In this document: one piece after another, positions 40,183 to 49,624 of the stretch | Numbering within the stretch: the first letter of the stretch is position 1 | How the letters are laid out: the number at the start of each line of letters is the position of its first letter | From: Tenuifilaceae bacterium CYCD | Lineage (GTDB): Bacteria; Bacteroidota; Bacteroidia; Bacteroidales; Tenuifilaceae | Assembly (NCBI GenBank): GCA_036322835.1 | Contig: AP027304.1 | Span: 3,348,001-3,412,000 of the forward strand | Length of the DNA: 64,000 nucleotides | Reading direction: 5' to 3' | The notes under the pieces: model-generated | The model's database searches: none | Told to the model about the DNA's origin: nothing | Seen by the model: only the letters and a program-made list of their open reading frames with translations | Position numbers and translations under genes: made by a program

Positions 40183-42777
40183 ATGTATATTTTTATGGTG
40201 ATAAAATTTCATAGTATGGCAATTGCTAAATTTAAAGTTCTGATTTTCATTTCGTGTGCAATAATTCTCGCAACGGGCTGCAGTAAATCTCCTGAATTTG
40301 GAGTATCGAGGGAACTTGCCACCGAACGTAAGAATAACCTCTCCAATATTGAGTATGCAATATACCTGTCCGTGCCTTCATCCAAAAGCGATTCAGTTCC
40401 CGGAAGAGTCGAAATGAACTTTGAGCTAAAGGAACGGCAACGAGTTATTGTTGATTATAGACTAAGTGACTCAAGCCTACTATCTATAACTATAAATAGC
40501 AGAGTTTTTTCCACTAAACCAGAGAATGGACACATCGTAATACCGGCAAGATTTTTATGCCAAGGTGCGAATAAAGTTGACATTGACTTTTATGCAGGCA
40601 AGGCATCGCTGAATCGAAAAGATGATTTTATGTACAGTTTACTCGTCCCAGATAGAGCCTCAACAGTATTTCCATGCTTCGATCAGCCCGATCTAAAAGC
40701 ATGCTTCGATCTCACCATCGAAGTGCCCAAAACATGGATTGCTGTAACTAACTCTGCAACGGCTAACTCAATGGAAACCGATACCTCCAAAATTTTCATG
40801 TTCGATAAAACTAAACCAATCAGCACATACCTATTTGCTTTTGCTGCAGGAAAATTCGACACTTTAAGCAGAACTGAAAACGGAAGAAAAATAATTCTAT
40901 ACCATCGCGAAAGTGATTCTAAAAAAGTTGAGCGTAACCTTGATGCAATCTTCTCAAGCCATTTTCACGCTTTAAACTGGCTCGAGAACTATACAGGAAT
41001 TGTTTATCCTTTCGAAAAATTAGATATAGTGCTAATCCCCGATTTCCAGTACAGTGGAATGGAACATCCTGGTGCAATTTTCTACCGCGATTCAAAGTTA
41101 TTCCTTGATGAAAATCCATCGGAAAACCAAAGGCTGAACCAGGCAAACCTAATTGCTCACGAAGTTTCGCATCAGTGGTTTGGGAATTTAGTGACTATGT
41201 GCTGGTTCAACGATGTGTGGATGAAGGAAGTTTTCGCAGGCTTAATGGCCGACAAAATAGTCAACCCGCAATTTCCTCAAATCAACCACCAGCTAGCATT
41301 TCTTTTATCGCATTACCCAAAAGCCTACTCTGTTGATAGAACAAAAGGTAGCAATCCAATTCAGCAAAATCTTGATAATTTACTTCTAGCAGGAACACTT
41401 TATGGCGATATTATATACCACAAAGCCCCCATCGCCATGATGCAACTAGAGCAAACCATTGGGCCTGATTTATTCCAACAGGGCATACAGAATTATCTGA
41501 ATACATACAAAATGGGCAATGCCAACTGGGATCAATTAATTGGGATATTGGACACATTAACTCCCCTTGACTTAAAATCTTGGAGTAAATCGTGGATAGA
41601 GCAAGCCGAGATGCCAACCATCACTGCAACCCAAATTAACCATAAAAACGAAGGGCATCATGTTGAACTCCGTCAAAAAACAAAAAATCTTTTTATTCCA
41701 ATGGTCTACAACATTTCACTTTACAATGAAAAGAAAACCAAAATCGAACTAAAAGTTGACCAGAACAAGCCACTGGTAGAAGTTTTTGAGAATCCTGACG
41801 TTGAATTTACCACTAGTTCCTTACAACCTAATTCTGATGGACTTGGTTATGGTTTATTTATCCCGGATTCCACATCATTAATCATGCTATTCAACACCAG
41901 TAATTATATCGAAAACGCTGTGTCAAGGGCTTCAAATTTAGTCTCCATGCATGAACTATTTCTGAGCAGAATGTTAAAGTGTGAGCCCTACTTCAAATTT
42001 CTACTGGCATCCTTAACTAGGGAAAAAGAGCCCCAAACTCGAAACTATATACTTGGAAATATAGAGATGCTCTGGTGGCAATTCATGAGTGAAAACGAAA
42101 GGCTTAATCAATCGCAATCGCTGGAATTTACGCTATACAAACTCTTCAATTCAAAAAAGATTTCGGCCGATGAACGTAAACCCATTTTTCAAACCTACAG
42201 CAAGGTGGCAATAAGCAACGAATCCGTTGAGAGTTTGGTTGATTACTGGAGTGGCAAGAACAAGATTGATGAAATTACCCTGAGTGAACAGGATTTCACC
42301 AATTTGGCCTACGAAATTGCCGTTAGGGGAGTTCACGAATCGGACAGCATTCTTGATATCCAGCAACAGCGAATAGCAAATCCCGACAGGCTAGCAAAAT
42401 TCCGATTTATTAAACGGGCTGTAAGTAGCGATGAAGCTGTCCGCGATGATTTTTTCCACAGCTTATTCAATGCAGAAAATAGGCGACCCGAACCTTGGGT
42501 TTCGGAAGCGCTGAAGTATTTCAACCATCCTTTACGCTCATCCTATTCAATTCATTATCTTACCGCATCGCTCGATTTATTACCCGAAATACAGCAAACT
42601 GGCGATATATTCTTCCCCAAAATTTGGCTCGATGCTATTTTGTGGGGACATCAAAGCCCTCAGTCTGCAAAAATTGTATTAGATTGGTTAAATATCCATC
42701 CGGATGTATCGGACAATTTAAAGAATAAACTAAAACAATCTGCTGATTTACTATTTAGAGCAAGCGATATACATTAA
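40183..42777 (+). CDS. M1-family aminopeptidase, lipoprotein
   Basis: A zinc aminopeptidase of up to 864 residues. Lipoprotein signal ending ATGCSKSP; the most credible start may be the ATG at 40216 (MAIAKFKVLIFISC), 11 codons inside the longest frame. M1 features: exopeptidase motif GMEHP (292-296, usually GAMEN), zinc site H326-E-V-S-H330 with the third ligand E349 (HExxH-18-E), and a long helical C-terminal domain. It removes N-terminal residues from peptides in the periplasm. Divergent from the MarR-type gene and followed by a strong terminator. Confidence 0.92.
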   Translation: MYIFMVIKFHSMAIAKFKVLIFISCAIILATGCSKSPEFGVSRELATERKNNLSNIEYAIYLSVPSSKSDSVPGRVEMNFELKERQRVIVDYRLSDSSLLSITINSRVFSTKPENGHIVIPARFLCQGANKVDIDFYAGKASLNRKDDFMYSLLVPDRASTVFPCFDQPDLKACFDLTIEVPKTWIAVTNSATANSMETDTSKIFMFDKTKPISTYLFAFAAGKFDTLSRTENGRKIILYHRESDSKKVERNLDAIFSSHFHALNWLENYTGIVYPFEKLDIVLIPDFQYSGMEHPGAIFYRDSKLFLDENPSENQRLNQANLIAHEVSHQWFGNLVTMCWFNDVWMKEVFAGLMADKIVNPQFPQINHQLAFLLSHYPKAYSVDRTKGSNPIQQNLDNLLLAGTLYGDIIYHKAPIAMMQLEQTIGPDLFQQGIQNYLNTYKMGNANWDQLIGILDTLTPLDLKSWSKSWIEQAEMPTITATQINHKNEGHHVELRQKTKNLFIPMVYNISLYNEKKTKIELKVDQNKPLVEVFENPDVEFTTSSLQPNSDGLGYGLFIPDSTSLIMLFNTSNYIENAVSRASNLVSMHELFLSRMLKCEPYFKFLLASLTREKEPQTRNYILGNIEMLWWQFMSENERLNQSQSLEFTLYKLFNSKKISADERKPIFQTYSKVAISNESVESLVDYWSGKNKIDEITLSEQDFTNLAYEIAVRGVHESDSILDIQQQRIANPDRLAKFRFIKRAVSSDEAVRDDFFHSLFNAENRRPEPWVSEALKYFNHPLRSSYSIHYLTASLDLLPEIQQTGDIFFPKIWLDAILWGHQSPQSAKIVLDWLNIHPDVSDNLKNKLKQSADLLFRASDIH

Positions 42778-42780
42778 AAA

Positions 42781-42809
42781 AGAAAAAGCACCATTTGGGT
42801 GCTTTTTCT
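42781..42809. terminator. Terminator between the M1 and M2/M3-type peptidase genes
   Basis: Perfect 12-bp stem AGAAAAAGCACC / GGTGCTTTTTCT with loop ATTTG, directly after the M1 stop codon and 19 bp from the minus-strand stop of the next peptidase; can serve both convergent genes. Confidence 0.88.
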
Positions 42810-42827
42810 TACTATATGTATATATTT

Positions 42828-44516
42828 CTAGTCAACAAATTGTTTTGCATAGTACTTAGCAGTAAGTTTCTCGCCCGTTGCCCGTTCAATCATATCGTTC
42901 CATTCATATAAACAGCCAGGCTTAAATACTTTCTCCTCTAAATATGATCCAACCTCAGGTTTATTAACAAAACTAACGGTGGAAATATCGCTATTTTTTA
43001 GAATATTGTTAGCAATGTAGTAATTCAATTGCGAAGCAAGCATCTCGCCCATCAAGTAATTATGGTAGTAGCAAGGATATAGAGCTACGTGAACCTTTGT
43101 TGCCCAATCGGGTTCATTCCTATCGGTAGGCTTTTTCAACATTTGGTATTTCTCAACCAATTGCCACCACAATGCGTTCAAATCCTGATCGGGGTTAGCA
43201 TACATCTCCTTCTCGAATCGGTACATTACCTGAGCCCAACGGCTAAATGTCAATTGTTCTAAGCGCAACGATTTAAAGCAATCACCTTCAATCTCAGCTT
43301 TTTGCTCTGGAGTTATAATTCCCATATCGAGCATCCATTGTGGGTTACTTGCCAAACGTCCCATTATCATTGCAATTGCCTCGGTTGTAAAACTGTGAGC
43401 TGCATCACGGAGAATATAAGGTTTCTCCATATCGTTGAATTTTGAATACACCCCATGACCAAATTCATGAAGCATTGTATTCATCCAACTATACGAAGGC
43501 TTTACGTTACAGAGCGCACGAACATCACCAGCCCTATCAATATCGGTACAGTACGCATGCTGGTTCTTGCCAGGTTTCTCGAACAGGTCGGAATGAGCAA
43601 TGATATCGTCAACGCTAAGGTTAATTCCATTATAGAATTTTGCAGTTAAAGCCACCAAATCCTGATTTACGTAAAACTTATCTAAATCTACACTGTAAAT
43701 CTTTGGAGCTTCCTGAAAATAACGATTCTGATAATGCCAAGGCATCAACTTATCTGCAGCTATTTTATAGCGTTTCGACAAGTAAGTATCTATATCATTC
43801 TTTAGCTGAGCAAAAGCACCGCTAGTTAAACTATCCAATTCGTTGAAAAGAGCGAGAATAACCTCAGGATTTTGTTCGGACAAAGTCATGTTCATGGCAT
43901 GGTAGTTCTCATAACCTAACTTCTGCGCAATTTGATTACGCACTTTTACCAATGCTATAACATCTTCGGCAACCTCACGTCCAATCATCTTATGAGCCTT
44001 CCATGCCTGCTCTAATTCTTTACTATTCGTAGATGTTGCCAAAATTCCCTCAATTTCATTATCTGTAAGCATTTTTTCACCTACCTGAGCACGGAAGTTT
44101 GAGTATTTTTTCTCTAGGTTTGCCTCCATTTTAATTTTCTGCTCAAGCAACTGAGGATCAACCTGATTTCTCAAGAACATGGGGTAATACAACTCCATCT
44201 GACGTTTCAGAACAGAATCCTTAACCAAACCCGATTCGCGAATTTCTTTCAATTCTGAAAATAGCAACGAATCAGCATAGATTTTAACAAGTTTAATCTG
44301 GGCTTCTTCCGAACGGGTATAATCTTCAGTTTTTCCCGATATAGATGCATCCCAAGATGCAATTGCAGCCTCTTTCGAAAGCGGGACAATTTGTTGTTCC
44401 AGCTTTGCGATATAATCGGCCAAACGCTTTTCCATTTTTTCCTGTTTTGATGCACAAGATACTAATACGGCAGCCCCTAGCAATAAGGAAACCGTAAACG
44501 ATAGTAGTTTATTCAT
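42828..44516 (-). CDS. M2/M3-like zinc peptidyl-dipeptidase, lipoprotein
   Basis: A 562-residue gluzincin. Lipoprotein signal ending VLVSCASKQ, then an all-helical fold typical of ACE-like (M2) and M3 peptidases. Zinc motif HEFGH in NTMLHEFGHGVYSKF (about 352-356), with the third ligand E in the downstream HSFTTEAIAMIMGR. The stretch QVMYRFEKEMYANPDQDLNALWWQLVEKYQ fits M2-family members. Assignment to M2 rather than M3 is tentative; either way it trims peptides outside the cytoplasm. It faces the M1 gene across a shared terminator. Confidence 0.85.
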   Translation of the reverse strand: MNKLLSFTVSLLLGAAVLVSCASKQEKMEKRLADYIAKLEQQIVPLSKEAAIASWDASISGKTEDYTRSEEAQIKLVKIYADSLLFSELKEIRESGLVKDSVLKRQMELYYPMFLRNQVDPQLLEQKIKMEANLEKKYSNFRAQVGEKMLTDNEIEGILATSTNSKELEQAWKAHKMIGREVAEDVIALVKVRNQIAQKLGYENYHAMNMTLSEQNPEVILALFNELDSLTSGAFAQLKNDIDTYLSKRYKIAADKLMPWHYQNRYFQEAPKIYSVDLDKFYVNQDLVALTAKFYNGINLSVDDIIAHSDLFEKPGKNQHAYCTDIDRAGDVRALCNVKPSYSWMNTMLHEFGHGVYSKFNDMEKPYILRDAAHSFTTEAIAMIMGRLASNPQWMLDMGIITPEQKAEIEGDCFKSLRLEQLTFSRWAQVMYRFEKEMYANPDQDLNALWWQLVEKYQMLKKPTDRNEPDWATKVHVALYPCYYHNYLMGEMLASQLNYYIANNILKNSDISTVSFVNKPEVGSYLEEKVFKPGCLYEWNDMIERATGEKLTAKYYAKQFVD

Positions 44517-44632
44517 AGGTTTATTTAGTTTTAAATTACCTCAAAATTAAAAAGCTTTGCCGATATTGCTAAAATAAAATTCCGAATATTTATACTTCTG
44601 CAAATGCTTTTTATATATTTTCGAATACCATA

Positions 44633-44640
44633 TAACTTTA
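44633..44640 (+). promoter_or_regulatory. Possible -7 box for the AlkD-like gene
   Basis: TAACTTTA matches TAnnTTTG at 7 of 8 positions and lies 28 bp upstream of the ATG, with a T-rich stretch about 21 bp further upstream where the -33 TTTG element is expected. Confidence 0.35.
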
Positions 44641-44668
44641 CTTAAAATATAAAACCGCTTTATAAAGT

Positions 44669-45376
44669 ATGAAAAATATTGTGGAAATACTCCGCAAGGA
44701 ATTAGAGAATATTTCAAGCGAAGAAGTTAGATCAAGCGGTCAAAAATTCTTCAAAGAAGAAATTTCGTCGTACGGAGTAAAATCCGCCGATGTGGCACGA
44801 ATTGGCAAAATTCATTTTGAATCTATCGCAGGTTTATCAAAAAAAGAAGTCTTTGATATCTGCGAAAAACTTTGGCAATCGGGAAACCTTGAGGAATCGT
44901 TTATTGCCTGCAATTGGTCATACAACCTTCATAAAAAGTTTGAAATTGAAGATTTCAAAGTATTTGAACTATGGGTTAATAGATATGTTAACAATTGGGC
45001 CTCGTGCGACACGCTCTGTAACCATACCGTTGGTGAAATTGTAGAGATGCACCCACAGCTAATAAACGGGCTAAAGGAATGGACAAAATCTGAAAACCGC
45101 TGGGTAAAGCGTGCGGCAGCAGTTTCGCTAATTATTCCAGCCCGCAAAGGATTATTCCTCAACGACATTTTTGAAATTGCCAACGCCCTTTTAGTGGACA
45201 AGGATGATATGGTTCAAAAGGGATATGGATGGATGCTAAAAGCAGCAAGTCAGGCTTACCAAAACGAAGTGTTCCAATTTGTTATGTCAAAAAAAACCAT
45301 AATGCCCCGCACGGCGTTGCGCTACGCCATTGAAAAAATGCCAAAAGAACTGAAAGCATTGGCCATGGAAAAATAA
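44669..45376 (+). CDS. DNA alkylation repair protein (AlkD-like HEAT-repeat)
   Basis: A 235-residue all-helical protein of the AlkC/AlkD HEAT-like repeat DNA-glycosylase family: YGVKSADVARIGK near residue 35, SFIACNWSYNLHKKF, NWASCDTLCNHTVGE (the conserved W-D active-site-type segment, about 110-125), ENRWVKRAAAVSLIIPARK (about 145-163) and YGWMLKAASQAY. Related enzymes remove alkylated purines. The start at 44669 is the only ATG with a suitable leader. Monocistronic. Confidence 0.9.
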   Translation: MKNIVEILRKELENISSEEVRSSGQKFFKEEISSYGVKSADVARIGKIHFESIAGLSKKEVFDICEKLWQSGNLEESFIACNWSYNLHKKFEIEDFKVFELWVNRYVNNWASCDTLCNHTVGEIVEMHPQLINGLKEWTKSENRWVKRAAAVSLIIPARKGLFLNDIFEIANALLVDKDDMVQKGYGWMLKAASQAYQNEVFQFVMSKKTIMPRTALRYAIEKMPKELKALAMEK

Positions 45377-45513
45377 TTAAGCATAAAATTTGATCAACCT
45401 GTAAAAATTGATCCATCGGATAATTTTTCTTTCAACGAAAAATTACTCTCGAATGAAATATAAATCATCTTTTTATATGGGATTAATCAATTATGCCCTT
45501 AACATGCTTTTTA

Positions 45514-45544
45514 TTTATTGTTTTAACTTGCAATAAACAATAAA
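45514..45544. promoter_or_regulatory. 10-bp inverted repeat in the leader of the porin-like gene
   Basis: TTTATTGTTT / AAACAATAAA, perfect arms with an 11-nt spacer, end 10 bp before the ATG at 45555. A second AT-rich inverted repeat (TAATTTTTC / GAAAAATTA, 45421-45445) lies further upstream. Either could be an operator or an mRNA hairpin controlling translation; neither has a terminator-like T-tract. Confidence 0.45.
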
Positions 45545-45554
45545 TTAGAAACTT

Positions 45555-46805
45555 ATGAAATCAATAACAAAATATGTAATTTTTGTATCCATTGGCTGCC
45601 TATGGTCTTTGGCTGTAAAAGCCCAAGAACCCGAAAAGCCCAAAGTCGAAATCAAACCTTACGGTTATGTGGCATACGAATTACTATTTGATACTTATAA
45701 ATCACTCGACTCAAGAGATGGAGAGCTGTACTTTTATCCTCTAAAGGAGCAACTCGATAAAAATGGTAAAAACATAAATGAAAGGAACCAGCTGCAAATG
45801 CTCAGCATTTCCACACGACTTGGCGGAAAAATTAGTGGTCCCAATGTTCTCGGTGCAAAAATGTCGGGAATGGTAGAAGCAGACTTCTATGCTACAAGCA
45901 ACGACTACATATACCTACTAAGGATTAGGCATGCCATGATAAATTTAAAATGGCAATCCTCTGAATTAATGATGGGGCATTATTGGCATCCAGTTATTGT
46001 GAACGAGGTTATTCCTTCATGTGTATCCTTTGGAGGCGGAGCACCATTCCATTCATTAAACCGTTCACCACAAATTCGATATACATATTACCCATCCGAA
46101 ATAATAAGACTATCGGCAACAGCATTAGCTCAGGGATACCATAGATCCACTGGGCCTACCGATGCTCAACGCAATTCTGGAAAACCAGAATTAATGGCTC
46201 AGCTAACAGTAGGCAACAGAAAAACTTTTCTGATTGGCGCTTCGGCGGGTTACAAATGGCTAACTCCAAGGCTTGTAACCAGCGATACAATTAAAACCGA
46301 TGAAACAATCGGTCAATATTTACTAAGTGCCTTCGTTATGGGCAAAATTGGAACAACAGTAATTAAATCGGAAGTGGTATATGGCGAAAATCTAACACAT
46401 TTACAGATGATTGGGGGCTACGGCATGAAAAAAACGGCAACTGTTGTGGACGATTATGAATACACCAATCTGATTACCTTAAGTTCGTGGTTAGATGTTC
46501 AGCATACAGCAGGGAAAATTGGAATAGGTGCTTTTATTGGATACTCAAAATTATATGGTGCTAACGATGATTACACCAGTCTTGAAATAAACAAAGTAAA
46601 ATATTTCCGTAACGATGATCTAAACTATATTTACAGAATTGCACCCCGCATAACATACAAGGAAGAAAACTTTACACTTGGCCTTGAATACATGCTCACA
46701 GCGGCAATTTATGGAAAAGATTGGAATTCAAAACATGAAGTAACCTCATCAATGGATCCAGTTTATAACAATCGTATATTATTCATGGCAAAATATGAAT
46801 TCTAG
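45555..46805 (+). CDS. Porin-like outer-membrane beta-barrel protein
   Basis: A 416-residue exported protein (signal about 1-23, ending AVKAQ) whose mature part begins KVEIKPYGYVAYELLFDTYK and continues as alternating strands (LQMLSISTRLGGKISG; GMVEADFYATSNDY; RIRHAMINLKW; LGLEYMLTAAIYG), ending in the aromatic strand ILFMAKYEF. This resembles 16-stranded porins of the DcaP or phosphate-porin type. The transported solute is unknown. The long AT-rich leader contains inverted repeats, and a terminator follows the gene. Confidence 0.8.
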   Translation: MKSITKYVIFVSIGCLWSLAVKAQEPEKPKVEIKPYGYVAYELLFDTYKSLDSRDGELYFYPLKEQLDKNGKNINERNQLQMLSISTRLGGKISGPNVLGAKMSGMVEADFYATSNDYIYLLRIRHAMINLKWQSSELMMGHYWHPVIVNEVIPSCVSFGGGAPFHSLNRSPQIRYTYYPSEIIRLSATALAQGYHRSTGPTDAQRNSGKPELMAQLTVGNRKTFLIGASAGYKWLTPRLVTSDTIKTDETIGQYLLSAFVMGKIGTTVIKSEVVYGENLTHLQMIGGYGMKKTATVVDDYEYTNLITLSSWLDVQHTAGKIGIGAFIGYSKLYGANDDYTSLEINKVKYFRNDDLNYIYRIAPRITYKEENFTLGLEYMLTAAIYGKDWNSKHEVTSSMDPVYNNRILFMAKYEF

Positions 46806-46823
46806 GTGAATTAAAACCTAAAC

Positions 46824-46853
46824 AAAAGGCATCGAGTAATTTCGATGCTTTTT
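46824..46853 (+). terminator. Terminator of the porin-like gene
   Basis: Stem AAAAGGCATCGA / TCGATGCTTTTT (one G-U pair) with a 6-nt loop and trailing T residues, 19 bp after the stop codon. Confidence 0.8.
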
Positions 46854-46908
46854 GTATTTTTTAAAACTCCTTTTCTCCTAAAAAATCATCTTTACAGAAT
46901 TGATTGCA

Positions 46909-46916
46909 TAACTTTG
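46909..46916 (+). promoter_or_regulatory. TAnnTTTG-type -7 promoter box
   Basis: TAACTTTG, a full match to the Bacteroidota -7 consensus, 17 bp upstream of the transglycosylase ATG; the -33 element is not clear. Confidence 0.45.
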
Positions 46917-46933
46917 CACATCAAATTTGAGCC

Positions 46934-48877
46934 ATGAAATTGATTACCAGGAAAATATTAAAATACACGTTCGTTTCCCTTATCGTTTTAATAATCCTAG
47001 GATTTTCACTTAAAGGAATTATAGCACGTGCATTCTTCGATTATGAAACTAAAAAACTAAGCAAAAACTACCATATTGAGGTTTCTGCCGAAGAACTAAA
47101 ATTTAAAGGTATTCGCACTCTAAGTTTCAAAGGATTAACAGTAGCCTCCGAGGAAAAGGACACCATTGCTTTCTTTAACGCTATTGAAACTGAACTTGGC
47201 ATAGCAAATTTACTTTCACTAAAAATTAATCCGCTTGAAGTTAAGATAGATAACTCAACCATTAAAATTCAAAATATTTTAAAATACTATAATTCATTTT
47301 CAAAAGTCGGCAAGCAAGTTTCAAGTTTACCTGAGTATTCTGAAAGTAGGTCTATTACTCGAATCAACAATATTATTCGAAAATTCTTTGGTCTTTCAAC
47401 TGCCCGGTTTAGTATTCACAGCCTTGCTATTAACTATAAAGATTCGTCATACGCTGGGTCATTGCTTATCCAGAAATGGAAGTACACAGGCAATCGTTTT
47501 AAGGCGAATGTTGATTTTATTGATAGCACAGGGCTCTATAAACTGGATATTGATGGTATAGCCAGCAAAAAAAACAACTCGTTGTCTATAGCCATTAAGG
47601 GAATAAATGGGCAAGCAAAAATTCCTTTTATTGAACCCATTCTGGGCATATCATCCTATATAGATTCATCAAAATTGGAACTACAAGCCAAAGATCTTTC
47701 CAATAATCATATTTCGCTGGTACTAAATGCCCGAGTAAACAATTTGCAATTACTGGGACAAAGAATTGCCGAAACTCCTGTAAAAATAGATAGCGCATCG
47801 TCACATATACTAGTTAACCTTACTCCTCATGCCTACAGCATTGACACCCTGTCGACAATTAAACTTAATAAACTAGAAGCAAACATAGGAGCTAGCTATA
47901 GTACCTACCCTGATTCGTTGATTAGCATCAACCTCAAAACCATAGAAAATTCGTGGCAGGAATTGATTGAATCGTTACCACAAGGGCTATTTCATAATCT
48001 ATCGGGAATAAAGGTTGTAGGAAAATATCAATATAGCCTAAACATTAATATCAACCCCAATAGAATAGATAGCCTTACTATTGAGCCCAAACTAAAGTCT
48101 AAAGGATTCTACATAGATTCCTACGGAAATGCCAACTTTACCGAATTAAACGACACATTTACCTACAAAGTATATTTAGAAGGGATTTTCATCCGCTCCA
48201 TTTTTATAGGAAAGGCCAACAAAAACTTTACACCGCTAGAGAATATATCGCCCTATCTACGCTGGGCTGTAATTACTAGCGAGGATGGAGGCTTTTACAA
48301 CCATCGCGGTTTTGATTTGGATGGAATCCAGTATGCAATGGCATGCAACATTAAAGAAAGACGATTCGCAAGAGGCGGAAGCACAATATCACAACAACTG
48401 ATAAAAAACCTATACCTCAACAAGAATAAGAATATAACAAGAAAGTTTGAGGAATTCTTGATTGTATGGATGATTGAAAATGGAGGGATTGTTAGCAAAG
48501 ACAGAATGCTGGAGATATACCTGAACATTATTGAATGGGGTCCAAATATTTACGGAGTAAAAGAAGCCAGCAACTACTATTTTAAGAAGGATCCCAATGC
48601 ACTCACTCTTCAGGAAGCACTATTCCTTGCGTATATAATTCCTCGTCCCACTAAGTTTAAATATGTTTTCGAGGATGAAAGCCATCTAAAGCCTTTCATG
48701 ATAAACAATTTCGATTTTGTATCGCAAAAAATGCTGGAAAAAGGCTACATCACTTCAGAGGACTATAGTTCAATTCATGAAAGTGAAGAATTTAAACTGA
48801 AAGGAGAAGCCTTGAACATCATAAAAAAAGATACTTTTAAAATGGACTCCACTCAAATGGTTGACTTTGCCGAGTAA
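46934..48877 (+). CDS. Monofunctional GT51 peptidoglycan transglycosylase with long N-terminal domain
   Basis: A 647-residue inner-membrane enzyme polymerising lipid II into glycan strands. One transmembrane anchor (about 12-34); then about 390 residues of periplasmic, AsmA-like beta-rich sequence without a known catalytic motif; then the GT51 domain (about 430-620) with catalytic E450 in SEDGGFYNHRGFD, RGGSTISQQLIKN (480-492), RKFEEFLIVWMIE and EIYLNIIEWGPNIYGV. No penicillin-binding transpeptidase domain follows, so it is a monofunctional glycosyltransferase. The large N-terminal extension is unusual beside MtgA (about 240 residues) and may tether it to partners. Confidence 0.92.
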   Translation: MKLITRKILKYTFVSLIVLIILGFSLKGIIARAFFDYETKKLSKNYHIEVSAEELKFKGIRTLSFKGLTVASEEKDTIAFFNAIETELGIANLLSLKINPLEVKIDNSTIKIQNILKYYNSFSKVGKQVSSLPEYSESRSITRINNIIRKFFGLSTARFSIHSLAINYKDSSYAGSLLIQKWKYTGNRFKANVDFIDSTGLYKLDIDGIASKKNNSLSIAIKGINGQAKIPFIEPILGISSYIDSSKLELQAKDLSNNHISLVLNARVNNLQLLGQRIAETPVKIDSASSHILVNLTPHAYSIDTLSTIKLNKLEANIGASYSTYPDSLISINLKTIENSWQELIESLPQGLFHNLSGIKVVGKYQYSLNININPNRIDSLTIEPKLKSKGFYIDSYGNANFTELNDTFTYKVYLEGIFIRSIFIGKANKNFTPLENISPYLRWAVITSEDGGFYNHRGFDLDGIQYAMACNIKERRFARGGSTISQQLIKNLYLNKNKNITRKFEEFLIVWMIENGGIVSKDRMLEIYLNIIEWGPNIYGVKEASNYYFKKDPNALTLQEALFLAYIIPRPTKFKYVFEDESHLKPFMINNFDFVSQKMLEKGYITSEDYSSIHESEEFKLKGEALNIIKKDTFKMDSTQMVDFAE

Positions 48878-48943
48878 TTTTACTATTTACTTTTGCACTA
48901 TAATTTCGTAATTTAGTAGAACGAACCAACTAATACATTACTT

Positions 48944-49612
48944 ATGAATACTCAAGCAACAAAGAACATTGAAGCGGTAGCCGAGAGTATCCAATGGTTT
49001 GGTCAGTCCGCTGTAAAAATCCAGAATTGTGGAAAAACCATCTATATAGACCCTTTTAAACTAAAACAACCCGATAAGGCAGACCTAATCCTAATCACAC
49101 ACTCACATTTCGATCATTTCTCTCCTGATGATATAAAAATGATCGTGTCTGCTGACTCCTGGATCTTTTGCCCCTCGGAATTAGTATCACAAACCGAAGT
49201 TTTTGGCGCAGCCAAGGTTATTCCCGTAAAACCAGGATACGAAACGGAGTGGAAGGGTATCAATATAAAAACCATTCCAATGTATAATCTCATAAAAAAG
49301 GATAAACATCCAAAAGAAAAAGGCTGGGTTGGTTACATGCTAAACCTTTGCCATGTTTGGCTCTACCATACGGGCGATACAGAAAGAATCCCTGAAATGA
49401 AGAACATTAAGTGCGATATTATGATGCTACCTCTTGGTCAAACCTACACCATGAACTCGCTTGAAGAAGCAACTAATGCTGTTTACGACACTGGAGCATC
49501 CATTGCAATTCCTATGCATTATGGAATGTACGAAGGAAGTATGGAGGATGCCATTAAATTCAAGGAATTGCTGAAGAACAAAGTTGAAGTAATTATACTA
49601 CCTCATAACTAA
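48944..49612 (+). CDS. MBL-fold metal-dependent hydrolase
   Basis: A 222-residue cytoplasmic metallo-beta-lactamase-fold protein of the UlaG-like type: HSHFDHFSP (the metal-binding HxHxDH, about 51-57), HTGDTE (about 137-142) and a closing IPMHYGMYEGS (about 180-190). It lacks a signal peptide. Family members hydrolyse varied substrates including lactones and phosphodiesters, so the reaction cannot be named. It ends 12 bp from the convergent phosphoesterase gene. Confidence 0.9.
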   Translation: MNTQATKNIEAVAESIQWFGQSAVKIQNCGKTIYIDPFKLKQPDKADLILITHSHFDHFSPDDIKMIVSADSWIFCPSELVSQTEVFGAAKVIPVKPGYETEWKGINIKTIPMYNLIKKDKHPKEKGWVGYMLNLCHVWLYHTGDTERIPEMKNIKCDIMMLPLGQTYTMNSLEEATNAVYDTGASIAIPMHYGMYEGSMEDAIKFKELLKNKVEVIILPHN

Positions 49613-49624
49613 GAAATACAACCA

